From: Paraburkholderia phenazinium
Lineage (GTDB): Bacteria; Pseudomonadota; Gammaproteobacteria; Burkholderiales; Burkholderiaceae
Assembly (NCBI RefSeq): GCF_900141745.1
Contig: NZ_FSRM01000001.1
Location: forward strand, 3,100,001-3,164,000
Reading direction: 5' to 3'
DNA length: 64,000 nt
In this document: positions 9,310 to 18,635 of the stretch, piece after piece
How positions within the stretch are numbered: position 1 is the stretch's first letter
How the letters are laid out: each line of letters starts with the position of its first letter
The notes under the pieces: model-generated
What the model was told of the DNA's origin: nothing
The model's input: the letters and a program-made list of their open reading frames with translations, nothing else
Databases searched by the model: none
Position numbers and translations under genes: made by a program

Positions 9310-10470
9310 TCAGATCACTCCGGATTTTAAGGGTACAAAGAAAACGCGATCAAGCCTCGACTCGCGCCACTGCGCGGGTCCGGTGCGCTCGACGAGCGTA
9401 AGCACCTGCTGCGTCTGCCCATCCTGCGTACCGACCGGCGCGACGAGGCGCCCGCCGATAGCAAGCTGCTCGAGCAACGCCTGCGGCACGTCGAGCCCGG
9501 CCGCTGCGATCACGATCGCATCGAAGGGCGCGGCAGCCGGCAGTCCGATACGTCCGTCCCCGTAGTGCAGCCGGATATTCGGAATGCGCAGCGGACGCAG
9601 ATTTGTCTTGGCGCGCTCGTAGAGCGGTTTGATGCGTTCAATCGAATAAACATCGCGTGCGACCTGGCTCAGCACAGCCGCCTGGTAACCGCAGCCCGTG
9701 CCGATCTCGAGCACGTTGTTAAGCGTGCGGCCGGCGGCGGCCAGTTCGATCATCCGGGCGACCACGGAAGGCTTGGAGATGGTCTGATGGTGACCGATCG
9801 GCAAAGCCGCATCCTCATAAGCCTGGGGCGCCAGGCCCGGGTCCACGAACATATGGCGCGGCACCACCGACATTGCATGCACCACGCGCTGATCGGTAAT
9901 GCCGTTTGCCCGCAGGCGTTCGACCATGCGTTCGCGAACCCGTTCCGAAGTCAGCGCGAGTGCACCGTTCAAGGCCACATTGGGTGCGCCGACGCTTCGT
10001 TCCAAAGGTCGCAGTGCGACGGGCTTCGGCGGCGCGGCACGGTTGGCGAGCGTCGAAGCGGCGAGCACGGCGCCAGATTTGCTGCCGGCCGATGCCGCTG
10101 CCTTGGCGACGGGTTTGGCTACAACCGGCTTGGGCGTCGCTGGCGCAGCTTTGACGGCCGGTTTCGCCATGGGTTTGGCTACAACCTGCCTGGCTACGAT
10201 CGGCTTGGCCACCGCTGGCGCCGCTTTGGCGACCGGCTTCACGACAGGTTTAACGACGACGGCGGCCGCCGCCTTGGCCGGCTGACCCGGAGCACGATTG
10301 CCCGCCGCCTCACCGCGCGCCGGCGTCTTCGCCCGCGCACCGTTTGCACGGTCGGTCGCGGCGGCGAGATTCGCCGCGCGCACTTCGCCGGGGCGCCCTT
10401 CGGGCCGACGCGGCTCGCGCACGAGATCCTCGAGGCCAAGCGGAAAGCGCTTTGCGCGCTCCTGGGTCAT
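9310..10470 (-). CDS. pcm: Protein-L-isoaspartate O-methyltransferase with long N-terminal extension
   Basis: Repairs isoaspartyl damage in ageing proteins by SAM-dependent methylation. 386 residues, against about 210 for E. coli Pcm. The catalytic domain starts near residue 172 and carries the SAM motif EIGTGCGYQ (255-263) and the family block [13 protein letters not shown]. Residues 1-170 form an Ala/Pro/Lys/Val-rich, probably disordered extension with [19 protein letters not shown] repeats (about 68-127). Start at the ATG at 10470 overlaps the surE stop by 4 bp (ATGA), so translational coupling fits. The extension shares the reading frame and high GC of the enzyme, so it looks real rather than a wrong start. 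Confidence 0.93.
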   Translation of the reverse strand: MTQERAKRFPLGLEDLVREPRRPEGRPGEVRAANLAAATDRANGARAKTPARGEAAGNRAPGQPAKAAAAVVVKPVVKPVAKAAPAVAKPIVARQVVAKPMAKPAVKAAPATPKPVVAKPVAKAAASAGSKSGAVLAASTLANRAAPPKPVALRPLERSVGAPNVALNGALALTSERVRERMVERLRANGITDQRVVHAMSVVPRHMFVDPGLAPQAYEDAALPIGHHQTISKPSVVARMIELAAAGRTLNNVLEIGTGCGYQAAVLSQVARDVYSIERIKPLYERAKTNLRPLRIPNIRLHYGDGRIGLPAAAPFDAIVIAAAGLDVPQALLEQLAIGGRLVAPVGTQDGQTQQVLTLVERTGPAQWRESRLDRVFFVPLKSGVI

Positions 10471-11225
10471 GAAGCGCCGCTCCCGGCGCGTAGCCACTCG
10501 CGCGTCGCGGGCAACATGGCGGTATGAGTCAGATCGAGTTGCAGCGGCGTGATCGACACATGGCCGTTGGCGACGGCGTGGAAGTCGGTACCTTCGCTCG
10601 CATCGCGCGCGCTGCCCGACGGCCCGATCCAGTAGATCGGTTCGCCGCGCGGGTTGGTCTGCGGTATTACCGGCTGCGACGGATGCCGCTTGCCGAGACG
10701 GGTGACCTGCCACTCGCCGATCTGCTCGTACGGCAGATTGGGAATGTTGACGTTCAGCAACGGGTTCCCGGGCAGCGGATGTTCGAGATAATGGGCGACG
10801 ATTTCCGCGGCGACACGGGTCGCGGCGTCGAGATGTCCCCAATCCTTGTCGACCAGCGAAAATGCGATCGCCGGTACGCCGAACATGATGCCTTCGGTGG
10901 CCGCAGCAACCGTTCCGGAGTACAGCGTGTCCTCACCCATGTTCTGGCCGTTGTTGATACCGGAGACGACCAGATCGGGTCGATGGTCCAGCATGCCGGT
11001 CAGCGCGATATGCACGGAGTCGGTCGGCGTGCCGTTCACGTAGTAGAACCCCGTCGACGAGCGCAGCACGGACAGCGGCCGCGACAGCGTCAACGAGTTC
11101 GACGCGCCGCTGCAGTTCTGCTCCGGCGCCATTACAGTGACATCGGCAAATGCCTTCAACGCCTCGTAAAGCGCAGCAAGGCCGGGCGCCAGATAACCGT
11201 CGTCGTTGCTGAGTAGGATTCGCAT
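10467..11225 (-). CDS. surE: 5'/3'-nucleotidase SurE
   Basis: Metal-dependent nucleotidase and exopolyphosphatase linked to stationary-phase survival. 252 residues, normal size. It begins [11 protein letters not shown], the conserved N-terminus with the metal-binding Asp pair. Further family blocks are [41 protein letters not shown] and NVNIPNLP. Upstream in-frame codons add 23 residues before this conserved start and are rejected. It is the first gene of surE-pcm-nlpD-rpoS and is divergent from the quinone oxidoreductase. Confidence 0.96.
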   Translation of the reverse strand: MRILLSNDDGYLAPGLAALYEALKAFADVTVMAPEQNCSGASNSLTLSRPLSVLRSSTGFYYVNGTPTDSVHIALTGMLDHRPDLVVSGINNGQNMGEDTLYSGTVAAATEGIMFGVPAIAFSLVDKDWGHLDAATRVAAEIVAHYLEHPLPGNPLLNVNIPNLPYEQIGEWQVTRLGKRHPSQPVIPQTNPRGEPIYWIGPSGSARDASEGTDFHAVANGHVSITPLQLDLTHTAMLPATREWLRAGSGAS

Positions 11226-11374
11226 GCGGCGATTGTAACCGAGGAAAGAAGACGCGCGAACGACACTCCAGGCATCGCGCATCAGGTATGTCACACAAGG
11301 TAAAAACGCACGATCGTTCGGCTTGATTTACACTTCAGAATACCCGGGTGAACCCCGATCGAAATGGAGACACA

Positions 11375-12349
11375 ATGCGCGCGATTCGCTGTATTCAGTA
11401 CGGGCCGCCTGAGAGCCTTGCGGTAGTCGATCTGCCCGACCTCGAGCCGCAAGCTGGCGAGGTGGTGATCGACGTCAAGGCAGCCAGCGTCAATTTTCCC
11501 GACGTGTTGATCATCGAGAACAAATACCAGTTCAAGCCGCCGCTGCCGTTCACGCCGGGCTCGGAAGTCGCCGGTATCGTGCGCGCGGTCGGCGCCGGAG
11601 TAACCCAGTTCCAGCCGGGTGCGCGGGTGGTGGCGTTCACGGGCCAGGGCGGTTTCGCTGAGCAGGCCGTGGCGCCCGCAGCGGCTTGCGTGCCGCTTGC
11701 CGCGGGCATCGACTTTTCGGTCGCGGCGGCTTTCACGCTCGCCTATGGGACGTCGCACCACGCGGTGGTCGATCGTGGCGCGTTAAAGGCCGGCGAAACG
11801 ATGCTGGTGCTAGGCGCCGCGGGCGGCGTGGGGCTAGCGGCTGTGGAGATCGGCAAGGCGCTCGGCGCACGCGTGATCGCGGCGGCCTCTTCCGACGAGA
11901 AACTCGCCATCTGCGTCAAACACGGCGCCGATGCGACCATCAACTACAGCACCGAAGATCTGCGCGAGCGCATCAAGGCGCTGACCGACGGCAAAGGGCC
12001 GGACGTGATCTACGATCCGGTCGGCGGGATCTACGCCGAGCCGGCGTTTCGCAGTATCGGCTGGCGCGGCCGCTATCTCGTCGTGGGATTTGCCAACGGC
12101 GAGATTCCAAAGCTGCCGCTCAACCTGACTCTGCTGAAGGGCGCGAGCGTCGTCGGCGTGTTCTGGGGCGATTTCGCGAAGCGCGAGCCGCAGCACAACG
12201 CGGCGGCGTTCAAGGAAATGACCGGCTGGATCGGTGAAGGCAAACTGCGCCCGTACGTGTCGGCGCACTATCCGCTGGAGGAAACCGGGCGGGCGCTGCG
12301 TGAAATGGCCGAACGCCGGGTGGTCGGGAAGATTGTGATTACGCCGTAG
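11375..12349 (+). CDS. Zinc-free MDR NADPH:quinone oxidoreductase family protein
   Basis: 324 residues. Medium-chain dehydrogenase/reductase with the GroES-like N-terminus (AASVNFPDVLIIENKYQ) and nucleotide-binding motif LGAAGGVGLAAVEIGKALG, where AxxGxxG indicates NADPH preference in QOR-like enzymes. No structural-zinc Cys cluster is seen, consistent with quinone oxidoreductases. The physiological substrate cannot be told. The ATG at 11375 has a GGAGA ribosome site 5 bases upstream. It is a single gene, divergent from surE, ending at a hairpin terminator. Confidence 0.9.
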   Translation: MRAIRCIQYGPPESLAVVDLPDLEPQAGEVVIDVKAASVNFPDVLIIENKYQFKPPLPFTPGSEVAGIVRAVGAGVTQFQPGARVVAFTGQGGFAEQAVAPAAACVPLAAGIDFSVAAAFTLAYGTSHHAVVDRGALKAGETMLVLGAAGGVGLAAVEIGKALGARVIAAASSDEKLAICVKHGADATINYSTEDLRERIKALTDGKGPDVIYDPVGGIYAEPAFRSIGWRGRYLVVGFANGEIPKLPLNLTLLKGASVVGVFWGDFAKREPQHNAAAFKEMTGWIGEGKLRPYVSAHYPLEETGRALREMAERRVVGKIVITP

Positions 12350-12393
12350 GCGTTGATGCAGCGTTTGCTCGTCGAACATCAACGACAGCTGGA

Positions 12394-12433
12394 AAAAACG
12401 GCGTTCAAGGTCAATCGATCGCACGCCGTTTTT
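12394..12433. terminator. Hairpin terminator between quinone oxidoreductase and CoA-transferase genes
   Basis: AAAAACGGCGT and ACGCCGTTTTT form an 11-bp stem with an 18-nt loop and T-runs on either side, located between two convergent genes. Confidence 0.75.
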
Positions 12434-12445
12434 CTTCACCCAGGC

Positions 12446-13669
12446 TCACACGACCTGCTGCGCGTGCAGCCGCGCAATATGCTCGGCATCGTAGCCGAGC
12501 GAGCGCAAAACCTCATCCGTATGTTCGCCTAGTTCCGGCCCCAGCCAGCGTGTTTCGCCGGGCGTCCCGGAGAGCTTCGGTGTCACCGCGGGCAAGGTGA
12601 TTTCCTTGCCGTCCTGCCATTTGAAGCGCTGGATCATCTGACGCGCCATGAATTGCGGATCGGTGAACATATCGGCGACGCTATAGATACGGCCCACCGG
12701 CACATCCGCGGCGTTCAGAACCTCGAGCGCTTCGTCGATCGTGCGGGTGGCAAGCCACGTGGCAATCGCCTGATCGATCTCCTGAGTGCGCGGCACGCGC
12801 CCGTCGTTGTGCGCCAGCGCGGGATCGTTGGCGAGATCTTCGCGTTCGATGGCGAGCATCAGGCGTCTGAAAATCGGATCGCTGTTGCCGCCGATCACGA
12901 TGCTGCCGTCGCGGCACGGATACGTGTTCGAAGGCACGATGCCCGGCAGCGACGCGCCAGTGCGCTCGCGCACCATGCCGTAGACGCCGTACTCGGGCAC
13001 CACGCTCTCCATCATGTTGAAGACCGCTTCGTAAAGCGCGACGTCGACCACCTGCCCTTTGCCGCCATTCGCCTGACGATGATGCAGCGCCATCAGCGCG
13101 CCGATTACGCCATGCAGCGCCGCGATCGAATCGCCGATCGAGATACCGATGCGCGGCGGCGGCAATTCCGGATAACCGGTGATATGACGCAGGCCGCCCA
13201 TGGATTCGGCAATCGCGCCGAATCCTGGCCGGTCCCGATACGGTCCGGTCTGTCCATAGCCGGATAGACGCACCATCACGAGGCCAGGGTTTTCGGCCGA
13301 CAGCACGTCATAGCCGAGCCCGAGCTTCTCGAGCAGCCCAGGGCGGAAATTCTCGACGACGATGTCCGCTTCCTTCGCCAGCCGCCGCACGATCTCCTTG
13401 CCCTCCTCGGCCTTCAGATTGATCGTCACGGATTTCTTGTTGCGGGCCTGCACAGCCCACCACAGCGACGTGCCGCCGACTTCCGGATAGAGCTTGCGCC
13501 ATTTGCGCAGCGGATCGCCGCCCTTCGGATCTTCGATCTTGATCACGTCGGCACCGAACTCGCCGAGAAAACGCGCCGCGAACGGCCCCGCGATCAGCGT
13601 GCCGAGTTCGAGCACTTTCACGCCGGCCAGCGGGCCGGCGGGACGTGTCGCGTCAAGGGTTGCGCTCAT
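12446..13669 (-). CDS. CaiB/BaiF class III CoA-transferase family protein
   Basis: 407 residues, typical size. Transfers CoA between carboxylic acids through an aspartyl-CoA intermediate. N-terminal block GVKVLELGTLIAGPFAARFLGEFGADVIKIE, then KSVTINLK and GFGAIAESMGG are the family signature. The Asp in GISIGDSIAALHG is at the position of the catalytic Asp of formyl-CoA transferase. The substrate is unknown: carnitine, formyl, succinyl and mesaconyl transferases share these motifs. It lies 32 bases after recR and may be co-transcribed with dnaX-ebfC-recR, but no functional link to DNA repair is evident. Confidence 0.9.
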   Translation of the reverse strand: MSATLDATRPAGPLAGVKVLELGTLIAGPFAARFLGEFGADVIKIEDPKGGDPLRKWRKLYPEVGGTSLWWAVQARNKKSVTINLKAEEGKEIVRRLAKEADIVVENFRPGLLEKLGLGYDVLSAENPGLVMVRLSGYGQTGPYRDRPGFGAIAESMGGLRHITGYPELPPPRIGISIGDSIAALHGVIGALMALHHRQANGGKGQVVDVALYEAVFNMMESVVPEYGVYGMVRERTGASLPGIVPSNTYPCRDGSIVIGGNSDPIFRRLMLAIEREDLANDPALAHNDGRVPRTQEIDQAIATWLATRTIDEALEVLNAADVPVGRIYSVADMFTDPQFMARQMIQRFKWQDGKEITLPAVTPKLSGTPGETRWLGPELGEHTDEVLRSLGYDAEHIARLHAQQVV

Positions 13670-13701
13670 GGGTCTCCTGGATGACGCCGGGCCTGGCCGC
13701 G

Positions 13702-14298
13702 CTACAGCGAGCGCCGGTCGAGCATTGCGCGGGCGATCGTGCCGGCGTCGACATATTCGAGCTCGCCACCCACCGGCACGCCGCGCGCGAGGCGCGTGAC
13801 GGCGAGTCCGCGCGCCTTGAGCGTCTGCCCGAGGTAATGCGCGGTCGCTTCGCCTTCGTTGGTGAAATTGGTCGCGAGTACGACTTCCTTGACGATGCCA
13901 TCTGACGCGCGCTTAACGAGCCGGTCGAAATGGATCTCCTTCGGTCCGATGCCGTCGAGCGGACTCAGGCGCCCCATCAGCACGAAATACAAACCGCGGT
14001 AGGTCATGGTCTGCTCGAGCATGATCTGGTCGGCCGGTGTCTCGACCACGCATAGCAGCGCCGGATCGCGCTCTTCGTCACTGCAAACCTCGCAGATCTG
14101 CGCCTCGGTGAAGGTATTGCACTTCTCGCAGTGCTGCAGATGCTCGGTCGCAAACAGCAGCGACTGGCCGAGCCTTTCCGCGCCCTCGCGGTCATGCTGC
14201 ATCAGGTGATAAGCCATGCGCTGCGCGGATTTCGGCCCGACACCGGGCAGCGCGCGCAGCGCTTCGACGAGCGCCGATAAGGCGGAAGGTTGTTTCAT
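13702..14298 (-). CDS. recR: Recombination protein RecR
   Basis: 198 residues, normal length. Acts with RecFO to load RecA at gaps. An N-terminal helix-hairpin-helix ([20 protein letters not shown]) is followed by a four-Cys zinc finger ([16 protein letters not shown]), a Toprim domain ([17 protein letters not shown]) and a C-terminal Walker-like [16 protein letters not shown] block. It follows ebfC in the widely conserved dnaX-ebfC-recR cluster. Confidence 0.97.
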   Translation of the reverse strand: MKQPSALSALVEALRALPGVGPKSAQRMAYHLMQHDREGAERLGQSLLFATEHLQHCEKCNTFTEAQICEVCSDEERDPALLCVVETPADQIMLEQTMTYRGLYFVLMGRLSPLDGIGPKEIHFDRLVKRASDGIVKEVVLATNFTNEGEATAHYLGQTLKARGLAVTRLARGVPVGGELEYVDAGTIARAMLDRRSL

Positions 14299-14331
14299 GC
14301 GGAACCGGCGGCGTCGAAATGCGGTGTTATA

Positions 14332-14658
14332 TCAGAACGGCAGCTTGAAGCCCGGCGGCAGCGGCAAGCCAGCGGTCATGCCACCCATTTTTTCCTGGGC
14401 GGTGGCTTCGGCCTTGCGCACGGCATCGTTGAAGGCTGCGGCGACGAGATCTTCCAGCATGTCCTTGTCGTCGGCGAGCAGGCTCGGATCGATCGTGACG
14501 CGGCGCACCTCGTTCTTGCACGTCATCGTCACCTTGACGAGACCTGCGCCCGACTGCCCTTCCACCTCGATCTGCGCGAGCTGGTCCTGCATCTTCTTCA
14601 TGTTTTCCTGCATCTGCTGAGCCTGCTTCATCAGCCCGGCGAGTTGGCCTTTCATCAT
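14332..14658 (-). CDS. ebfC: YbaB/EbfC family nucleoid-associated protein
   Basis: 108 residues. Small dimeric DNA-binding protein that coats the nucleoid. N-terminal coiled-coil helix ([27 protein letters not shown]) and the conserved [19 protein letters not shown] beta region are typical. It is located between dnaX and recR, as across proteobacteria, and ends in a Gly/Pro-rich tail ([17 protein letters not shown]). The start is preceded by AAGGAGCACGTCC, a good ribosome site. Confidence 0.96.
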   Translation of the reverse strand: MMKGQLAGLMKQAQQMQENMKKMQDQLAQIEVEGQSGAGLVKVTMTCKNEVRRVTIDPSLLADDKDMLEDLVAAAFNDAVRKAEATAQEKMGGMTAGLPLPPGFKLPF

Positions 14659-14718
14659 GGACGTGCTCCTTCTTGATAGCGTGAAATCTGGGGGTATGGC
14701 GCTATGATGCGCCGCAAA

Positions 14719-17331
14719 TCAATGCGTTGACGGGGCGTTGCCCGCGGCATCCGGCGCGATAGGCCGGATGGATCCCGGCACGATGCTCGCGCCGAACTCG
14801 CGGATCAGCGATTGTACGAACGGGTCGGAGCCGATCTCGCGTTCAGCCTCTTTCTGGCGCTGCGCGCGGGCGGCGGCGTCGAATGCCGCAGCCGTGCGGC
14901 GCGCCGGACCGACTTCGACCAGCACGTCGAGTTCTTTGCCCAGGCGCTCGGCAAGCGCCGCCTTGAGCTTGGCGACCTGGGAGGCTTCAGCATACTGCGG
15001 GACCGGCACACTCAGTTTGAGCGTGCTGCCTTCGAGCGCCATCAGTTCGCTGTTGAAGGCGAGCTGATAGGAAATGCCCTTGAGCGCGAGGCCTACGGCA
15101 AGTGCCGGCCAGTCGCCGTTGAAACCGATGGGGTCAAGCGGGATGGCGGGCGGTAACGGGCGTGTGTCGAGCGGCACTGGTACGGCGGCTGCGGCAGCCG
15201 CTGGCACACGCACGTCGTCGGGACCTACGTCGAATACCGGCACGTAGCCGTCGTCGGGCGGGCCGAAATAATCGTCCTCGGCTGAGAGCGGCACGTAGTC
15301 GTCGGGCGGCATGTCGTCCCACGGCGCGACGGATGGTGCGCCTTGGGCACCGCCGTTGCCGTTGCCGTTGCCATTGCCGTTGTTACGCGGAGCCGCCGAC
15401 GTTGACGTCGCCGACGAGCCACGAGCGGGAGCGGCTTCCTGGGTGTTGCGCGGCGCACCGGGTGTCGGCACGGGTACGTTCACGCGCGGAGCAGCGGGCT
15501 TCGCTGGAACAACCGGTGAAGGTTTGGCCGTTGCGACCGGTGTTGCGGCACTCCCGCGGCCGCGGTCCGAAGACACTTTCAGGCCAGCGCTGCGTAAAAC
15601 GTCGAGCGCGGCACTGGCGCCGCCCGCGCGGCGCGGCGCGGCGTCGGCAAGCGGAGCCTCCGTGCGAACGGCGGGTGCAGGAGATGCCGGCAGCGGTACG
15701 GTTGAAGTCGCGGTGGACACAGCCGGTTCACTGTGCAACACGGCTGGCTCCGATGCACTTTCACCCCGCACTGGAAGCGCTTCTTGATCTTCGGCAAACG
15801 CCTCGGCATCCGCAACGGGAGTTTCTGCCTCTGCCGCCGAAGTCGCGGTGGCACTCGCCTCGCGTAGTGCGGCCTCTTGTGTCGGCTCAATGGCTGGTTG
15901 CAGGTTTTCTTCGGCCGGACCGGCTGCTTCAGGGACCCCTTGCCGTGCGGCCTGACCAGATTCCCGAGGAGACGCGGATTCGGCTGAGGACGGCACCAAT
16001 GCGCTTTCTTGCACGTTAGCCGCGTGAGACTCTGCACCCCGAGCCACGACCGTTTCATGACCGGCGGCGTCAGCACGATCAGCAACGGCCTGGGTTGTCG
16101 ACGCTGCCGCCGGCGTTACCGCGACGGCACGCGCCGCTTGCCCTTGCGACGCAGCCACAGCCGGCGAGCCACTGCGCTTCGCGCCCCCCGTACCCGACGC
16201 TCCCGCCGGACGGGTCGTGCTCGGACCGCCGCCACCGCCGCCGGTCGGAGCCGGCTCAAAGGCCAGCATCCGCAGCAGCGTCATCGTAAAGCCAGCGTAT
16301 TCGTCCGGCGCGAGGCCGAGTTCGCTCCGGCCGATCGTCGCAATCTGATAGAACAACTGCACCTGCTCCGCACTCAACGCCTCGGCGAAACGGCGTAAAT
16401 CCATCGCCTCGGGCCACTCATCAAGCACCGACGACGGCGCAAACTGCGCCCACGCAATCCGGTGCAGCAAGCTGGCCAGATCCTGCAACGCGGTCGAAAA
16501 CGACAGGCTGCGCAGCGACATTTCATCGGCCACGGCCAACACCGCTGGACCGTCGCCATCAGCGAGCGCGTCGAGCAGACGAATCAGATAACTCTGGTCC
16601 AGCGCGCCGAGCATCCCGCGCACCGCTTCGTCGGTCACCTGATTGGCCGAATAGGCGATGGCCTGGTCGGTCAGCGAAAGCGCATCGCGCATCGAGCCGT
16701 CCGCTGCGCGCGCCAGCAGGCGCAACGCCTGCACCTCGAACGGCACGTGTTCCTCGCCGAGGATATGCTCCAGATGCGACACGATGTGCCCAGCCGGCAT
16801 CTGCTTCAGATTGAATTGCAGACAGCGTGACAGGACGGTGACCGGAATCTTTTGCGGATCGGTGGTCGCAAGAATGAACTTGACGTGCGGCGGCGGTTCT
16901 TCCAGCGTCTTCAACATGGCGTTGAAGGCGTGATTCGTGAGCATGTGCACTTCGTCGATCATATAGACCTTGAAGCGCGCATCGACCGGCGCATAAACCG
17001 CTCGCTCGAGCAGTGCGGCCATTTCGTCGACGCCGCGGTTACTCGCGGCATCCATCTCCACATAATCGACAAAGCGCCCTTCGTCGATCTCCCTGCAGGC
17101 GCGACAGACGCCGCACGGCGTCGAGGTCACGCCGGTTTCGCAATTGAGCGCCTTCGCGAAGATGCGCGAGAGCGTCGTCTTGCCGACGCCGCGGGTTCCG
17201 GTAAACAGATAGGCATGGTGCAGACGCCCGCCGTCGAGCGCATGCGTGAGCGCGCGCACCACGTGCTCCTGTCCGACGAGCGAAGCGAAATCCTTCGGTC
17301 GCCATTTGCGTGCGAGAACTTGATAGGTCAT
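14719..17331 (-). CDS. dnaX: DNA polymerase III subunits gamma and tau
   Basis: 870 residues. Clamp-loader ATPase and replisome organiser. AAA+ core: Walker A GTRGVGKT (45-52), zinc ligands Cys64, 73, 76 and 79, Walker B VYMIDEVHML, sensor LSRCLQF. The clamp-loader collar reaches about residue 370. A disordered Ala/Glu/Pro-rich linker of about 340 residues follows, including an Asn-Gly repeat. The tau C-terminal domain (about 715-840, GDWPALAVGLALKGISYQLAF...) binds the polymerase. I saw no A-AAA-AAG type slippery site, so a short gamma form by frameshifting is not supported here. ebfC follows after 60 bases. Confidence 0.96.
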   Translation of the reverse strand: MTYQVLARKWRPKDFASLVGQEHVVRALTHALDGGRLHHAYLFTGTRGVGKTTLSRIFAKALNCETGVTSTPCGVCRACREIDEGRFVDYVEMDAASNRGVDEMAALLERAVYAPVDARFKVYMIDEVHMLTNHAFNAMLKTLEEPPPHVKFILATTDPQKIPVTVLSRCLQFNLKQMPAGHIVSHLEHILGEEHVPFEVQALRLLARAADGSMRDALSLTDQAIAYSANQVTDEAVRGMLGALDQSYLIRLLDALADGDGPAVLAVADEMSLRSLSFSTALQDLASLLHRIAWAQFAPSSVLDEWPEAMDLRRFAEALSAEQVQLFYQIATIGRSELGLAPDEYAGFTMTLLRMLAFEPAPTGGGGGGPSTTRPAGASGTGGAKRSGSPAVAASQGQAARAVAVTPAAASTTQAVADRADAAGHETVVARGAESHAANVQESALVPSSAESASPRESGQAARQGVPEAAGPAEENLQPAIEPTQEAALREASATATSAAEAETPVADAEAFAEDQEALPVRGESASEPAVLHSEPAVSTATSTVPLPASPAPAVRTEAPLADAAPRRAGGASAALDVLRSAGLKVSSDRGRGSAATPVATAKPSPVVPAKPAAPRVNVPVPTPGAPRNTQEAAPARGSSATSTSAAPRNNGNGNGNGNGGAQGAPSVAPWDDMPPDDYVPLSAEDDYFGPPDDGYVPVFDVGPDDVRVPAAAAAAVPVPLDTRPLPPAIPLDPIGFNGDWPALAVGLALKGISYQLAFNSELMALEGSTLKLSVPVPQYAEASQVAKLKAALAERLGKELDVLVEVGPARRTAAAFDAAARAQRQKEAEREIGSDPFVQSLIREFGASIVPGSIRPIAPDAAGNAPSTH
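15353..15382 (-). repeat. Hexanucleotide repeat in dnaX linker
   Basis: Five tandem 6-bp units on the plus strand (CCGTTG x3, CCATTG, CCGTTG), read on the minus strand as Asn-Gly codons. Unit loss or gain would stay in frame and change linker length. Confidence 0.85.
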
Positions 17332-17634
17332 CGGGAAATTGTATCAGTAACGATAGCGCGCAAAGGCGATTCGACCACGTACGGGCACGCGTCATCGCCT
17401 CATTGAAAAGAGCAACTGAACCGATAGGAAAAAATAGTGGGAAGCGAGAGTAGCGAACCGTCGAACGACGAACACACCACGAGTAGCCTGCACGCGAAGA
17501 ACCGCCCAGAGGCACCGCGAATACAACGCGAGAATCGCTGAAGAAAACCGGACACCGCAGGGATCAGATACGCGCAGACCCGAAACAGGAATTTCAGGCC
17601 AATAGCGGGGCAAACTACAGAAAGAAAAAGGAAG
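17332..17634. other. Intergenic region between ffs and dnaX
   Basis: About 300 bases with no supported gene. It looks less GC-rich and less coding-like than its surroundings. A T-rich run follows the ffs 3' end on the minus strand (TTCCTTTTTCTTTCTG) and may help end that transcript. The dnaX promoter should lie here, but I cannot name it. Confidence 0.6.
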
Positions 17635-17734
17635 GTGACGAGCCCGACCCTCGGCACTGGTGGAAAACGGCTGTGGCTGCTTCGTTCCCGACCTGACCAG
17701 GTTGACCGCCCCTCCATGCGAGGAGGCCCGTCAC
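17635..17734 (-). ncRNA. ffs: Signal recognition particle 4.5S RNA
   Basis: RNA core of the bacterial SRP, which binds Ffh and targets nascent membrane proteins. On the minus strand the conserved apical domain reads CCTGGTCAGGTCGGGAACGA followed by AGCAGCCACAGCC, matching the E. coli block with GGTCAGGT, GGAA tetraloop region and AGCAGCC. The ends pair (GTGACGGGCC near the 5' end with GGGCTCGTCAC near the 3' end), giving a single long hairpin of about 100 nt. The position just upstream of dnaX is common in proteobacteria. Exact ends are inferred from the pairing. Confidence 0.93.
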
Positions 17735-18101
17735 GAAAGATTCTACCATCGGTCGGCCCGCGAGGCGAAGCAAATCCCAACAAAGTTAGCTGCGAGGCCA
17801 CTTGTGTTCGCCTGCGCCACCACCAGATAGAGTGTGTTACAGAGGTGGCCACGCTACCGGCAGGCCTTAGCCCTACTGGCCGCATGAGTACTATCACCAC
17901 CGGCAACGCATAGCAATTTAGGCTAAACTGACGTACGAATGTCCCGTAAAGCCGAGCATTCTGCCCATTCCGGAGCACTTCGAGAGAATCGCCCGCGAAT
18001 GTTCAGCACGGCTCCCTTTGCGGCAACGCGAACAGAAGTTTTCTTAGTTTGATGTATCGTGGCGAGCAATCCAGGCGGGCCTCGATCCGAGAGAGGTATA
18101 C
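17735..18101. other. Intergenic region between ffs and trxA (divergent)
   Basis: 367 bases with no convincing gene. It must hold the ffs promoter on the minus strand and the trxA promoter on the plus strand; only the ffs -10 is easily seen. Confidence 0.6.
17740..17769 (-). promoter_or_regulatory. Candidate ffs promoter
   Basis: TAGAAT at 17745-17740 lies 6 bases upstream of the inferred RNA 5' end at 17734, the expected spacing. The -35 region (TTCGCC, 17769-17764) is weak. Confidence 0.45.
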
Positions 18102-18428
18102 ATGAGCGAACAAATCAAGCATATCAGCGACGCATCGTTCGAACAGGACGTCGTTAAATCCGACAAACCCGTGCTGCTCGATTTCTGGGCTGAATGGTGC
18201 GGTCCGTGCAAGATGATTGCGCCGATCCTCGACGAAGTCGCCAAGGACTACGGCGATCGCCTGCAGATCGCCAAGATCAATGTGGACGAACACCAGTCGA
18301 CGCCGGTCAAGTTCGGCGTGCGCGGCATCCCCACGCTGATCCTCTTCAAGAACGGCGCAGTCGCGGCCCAGAAGGTCGGCGCCCTGTCGAAGTCGCAACT
18401 CACCGCGTTCCTCGACGGCAACCTGTAA
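18102..18428 (+). CDS. trxA: Thioredoxin 1
   Basis: 108 residues. General disulfide reductase. Active site WCGPC at 32-36 in [20 protein letters not shown], cis-Pro in [12 protein letters not shown], and the usual C-terminal helix. The ATG at 18102 follows an AGAGAGG ribosome site. The trxA-rho order is widely conserved in proteobacteria. A perfect 14-bp inverted repeat lies just after the stop. Confidence 0.97.
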   Translation: MSEQIKHISDASFEQDVVKSDKPVLLDFWAEWCGPCKMIAPILDEVAKDYGDRLQIAKINVDEHQSTPVKFGVRGIPTLILFKNGAVAAQKVGALSKSQLTAFLDGNL

Positions 18429-18449
18429 TCTGTTTTAATTGAAACACCG

Positions 18450-18481
18450 CGGTTCGTGTTGTCGCACGACAACACGAACCG
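18450..18481 (+). other. Perfect inverted repeat between trxA and rho
   Basis: The arms CGGTTCGTGTTGTC and GACAACACGAACCG pair over 14 bp around GCAC. No T-run follows, so it is not a standard intrinsic terminator. It could stabilise the trxA mRNA 3' end, be an operator, or be part of rho leader control. Confidence 0.6.
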
Positions 18482-18527
18482 TGAGAAGATACGTTTGTGC
18501 CGCGCCGGCTGAAATTGGCGTGTGCTA

Positions 18528-18536
18528 TGCTAGAAT
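18528..18536 (+). promoter_or_regulatory. Candidate extended -10 promoter of rho
   Basis: TGCTAGAAT at 18528-18536 is an extended -10 (TGn followed by TAGAAT). It would give a rho leader of about 95 nt, room for the known autogenous control of rho in other bacteria. Confidence 0.4.
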
Positions 18537-18635
18537 CCGCAAAACGTCGAAAAGACGCTTAAGTCCCTGAGCGGTTCCGCTCACTCTCCTCCCAGATTTC
18601 ATTTCAGGTCGCACCTTCTCCTGCGGGTTCTCCGT

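Noticed and set aside
14719..17331. Programmed frameshift for a short gamma subunit in dnaX
   Set aside because: No A-AAA-AAG-like slippery run was seen in the linker region; a short form cannot be claimed.
17400..17978. A 192-codon minus-strand open frame spanning the SRP RNA
   Set aside because: It runs straight through ffs and has no conserved motif, so it is random.
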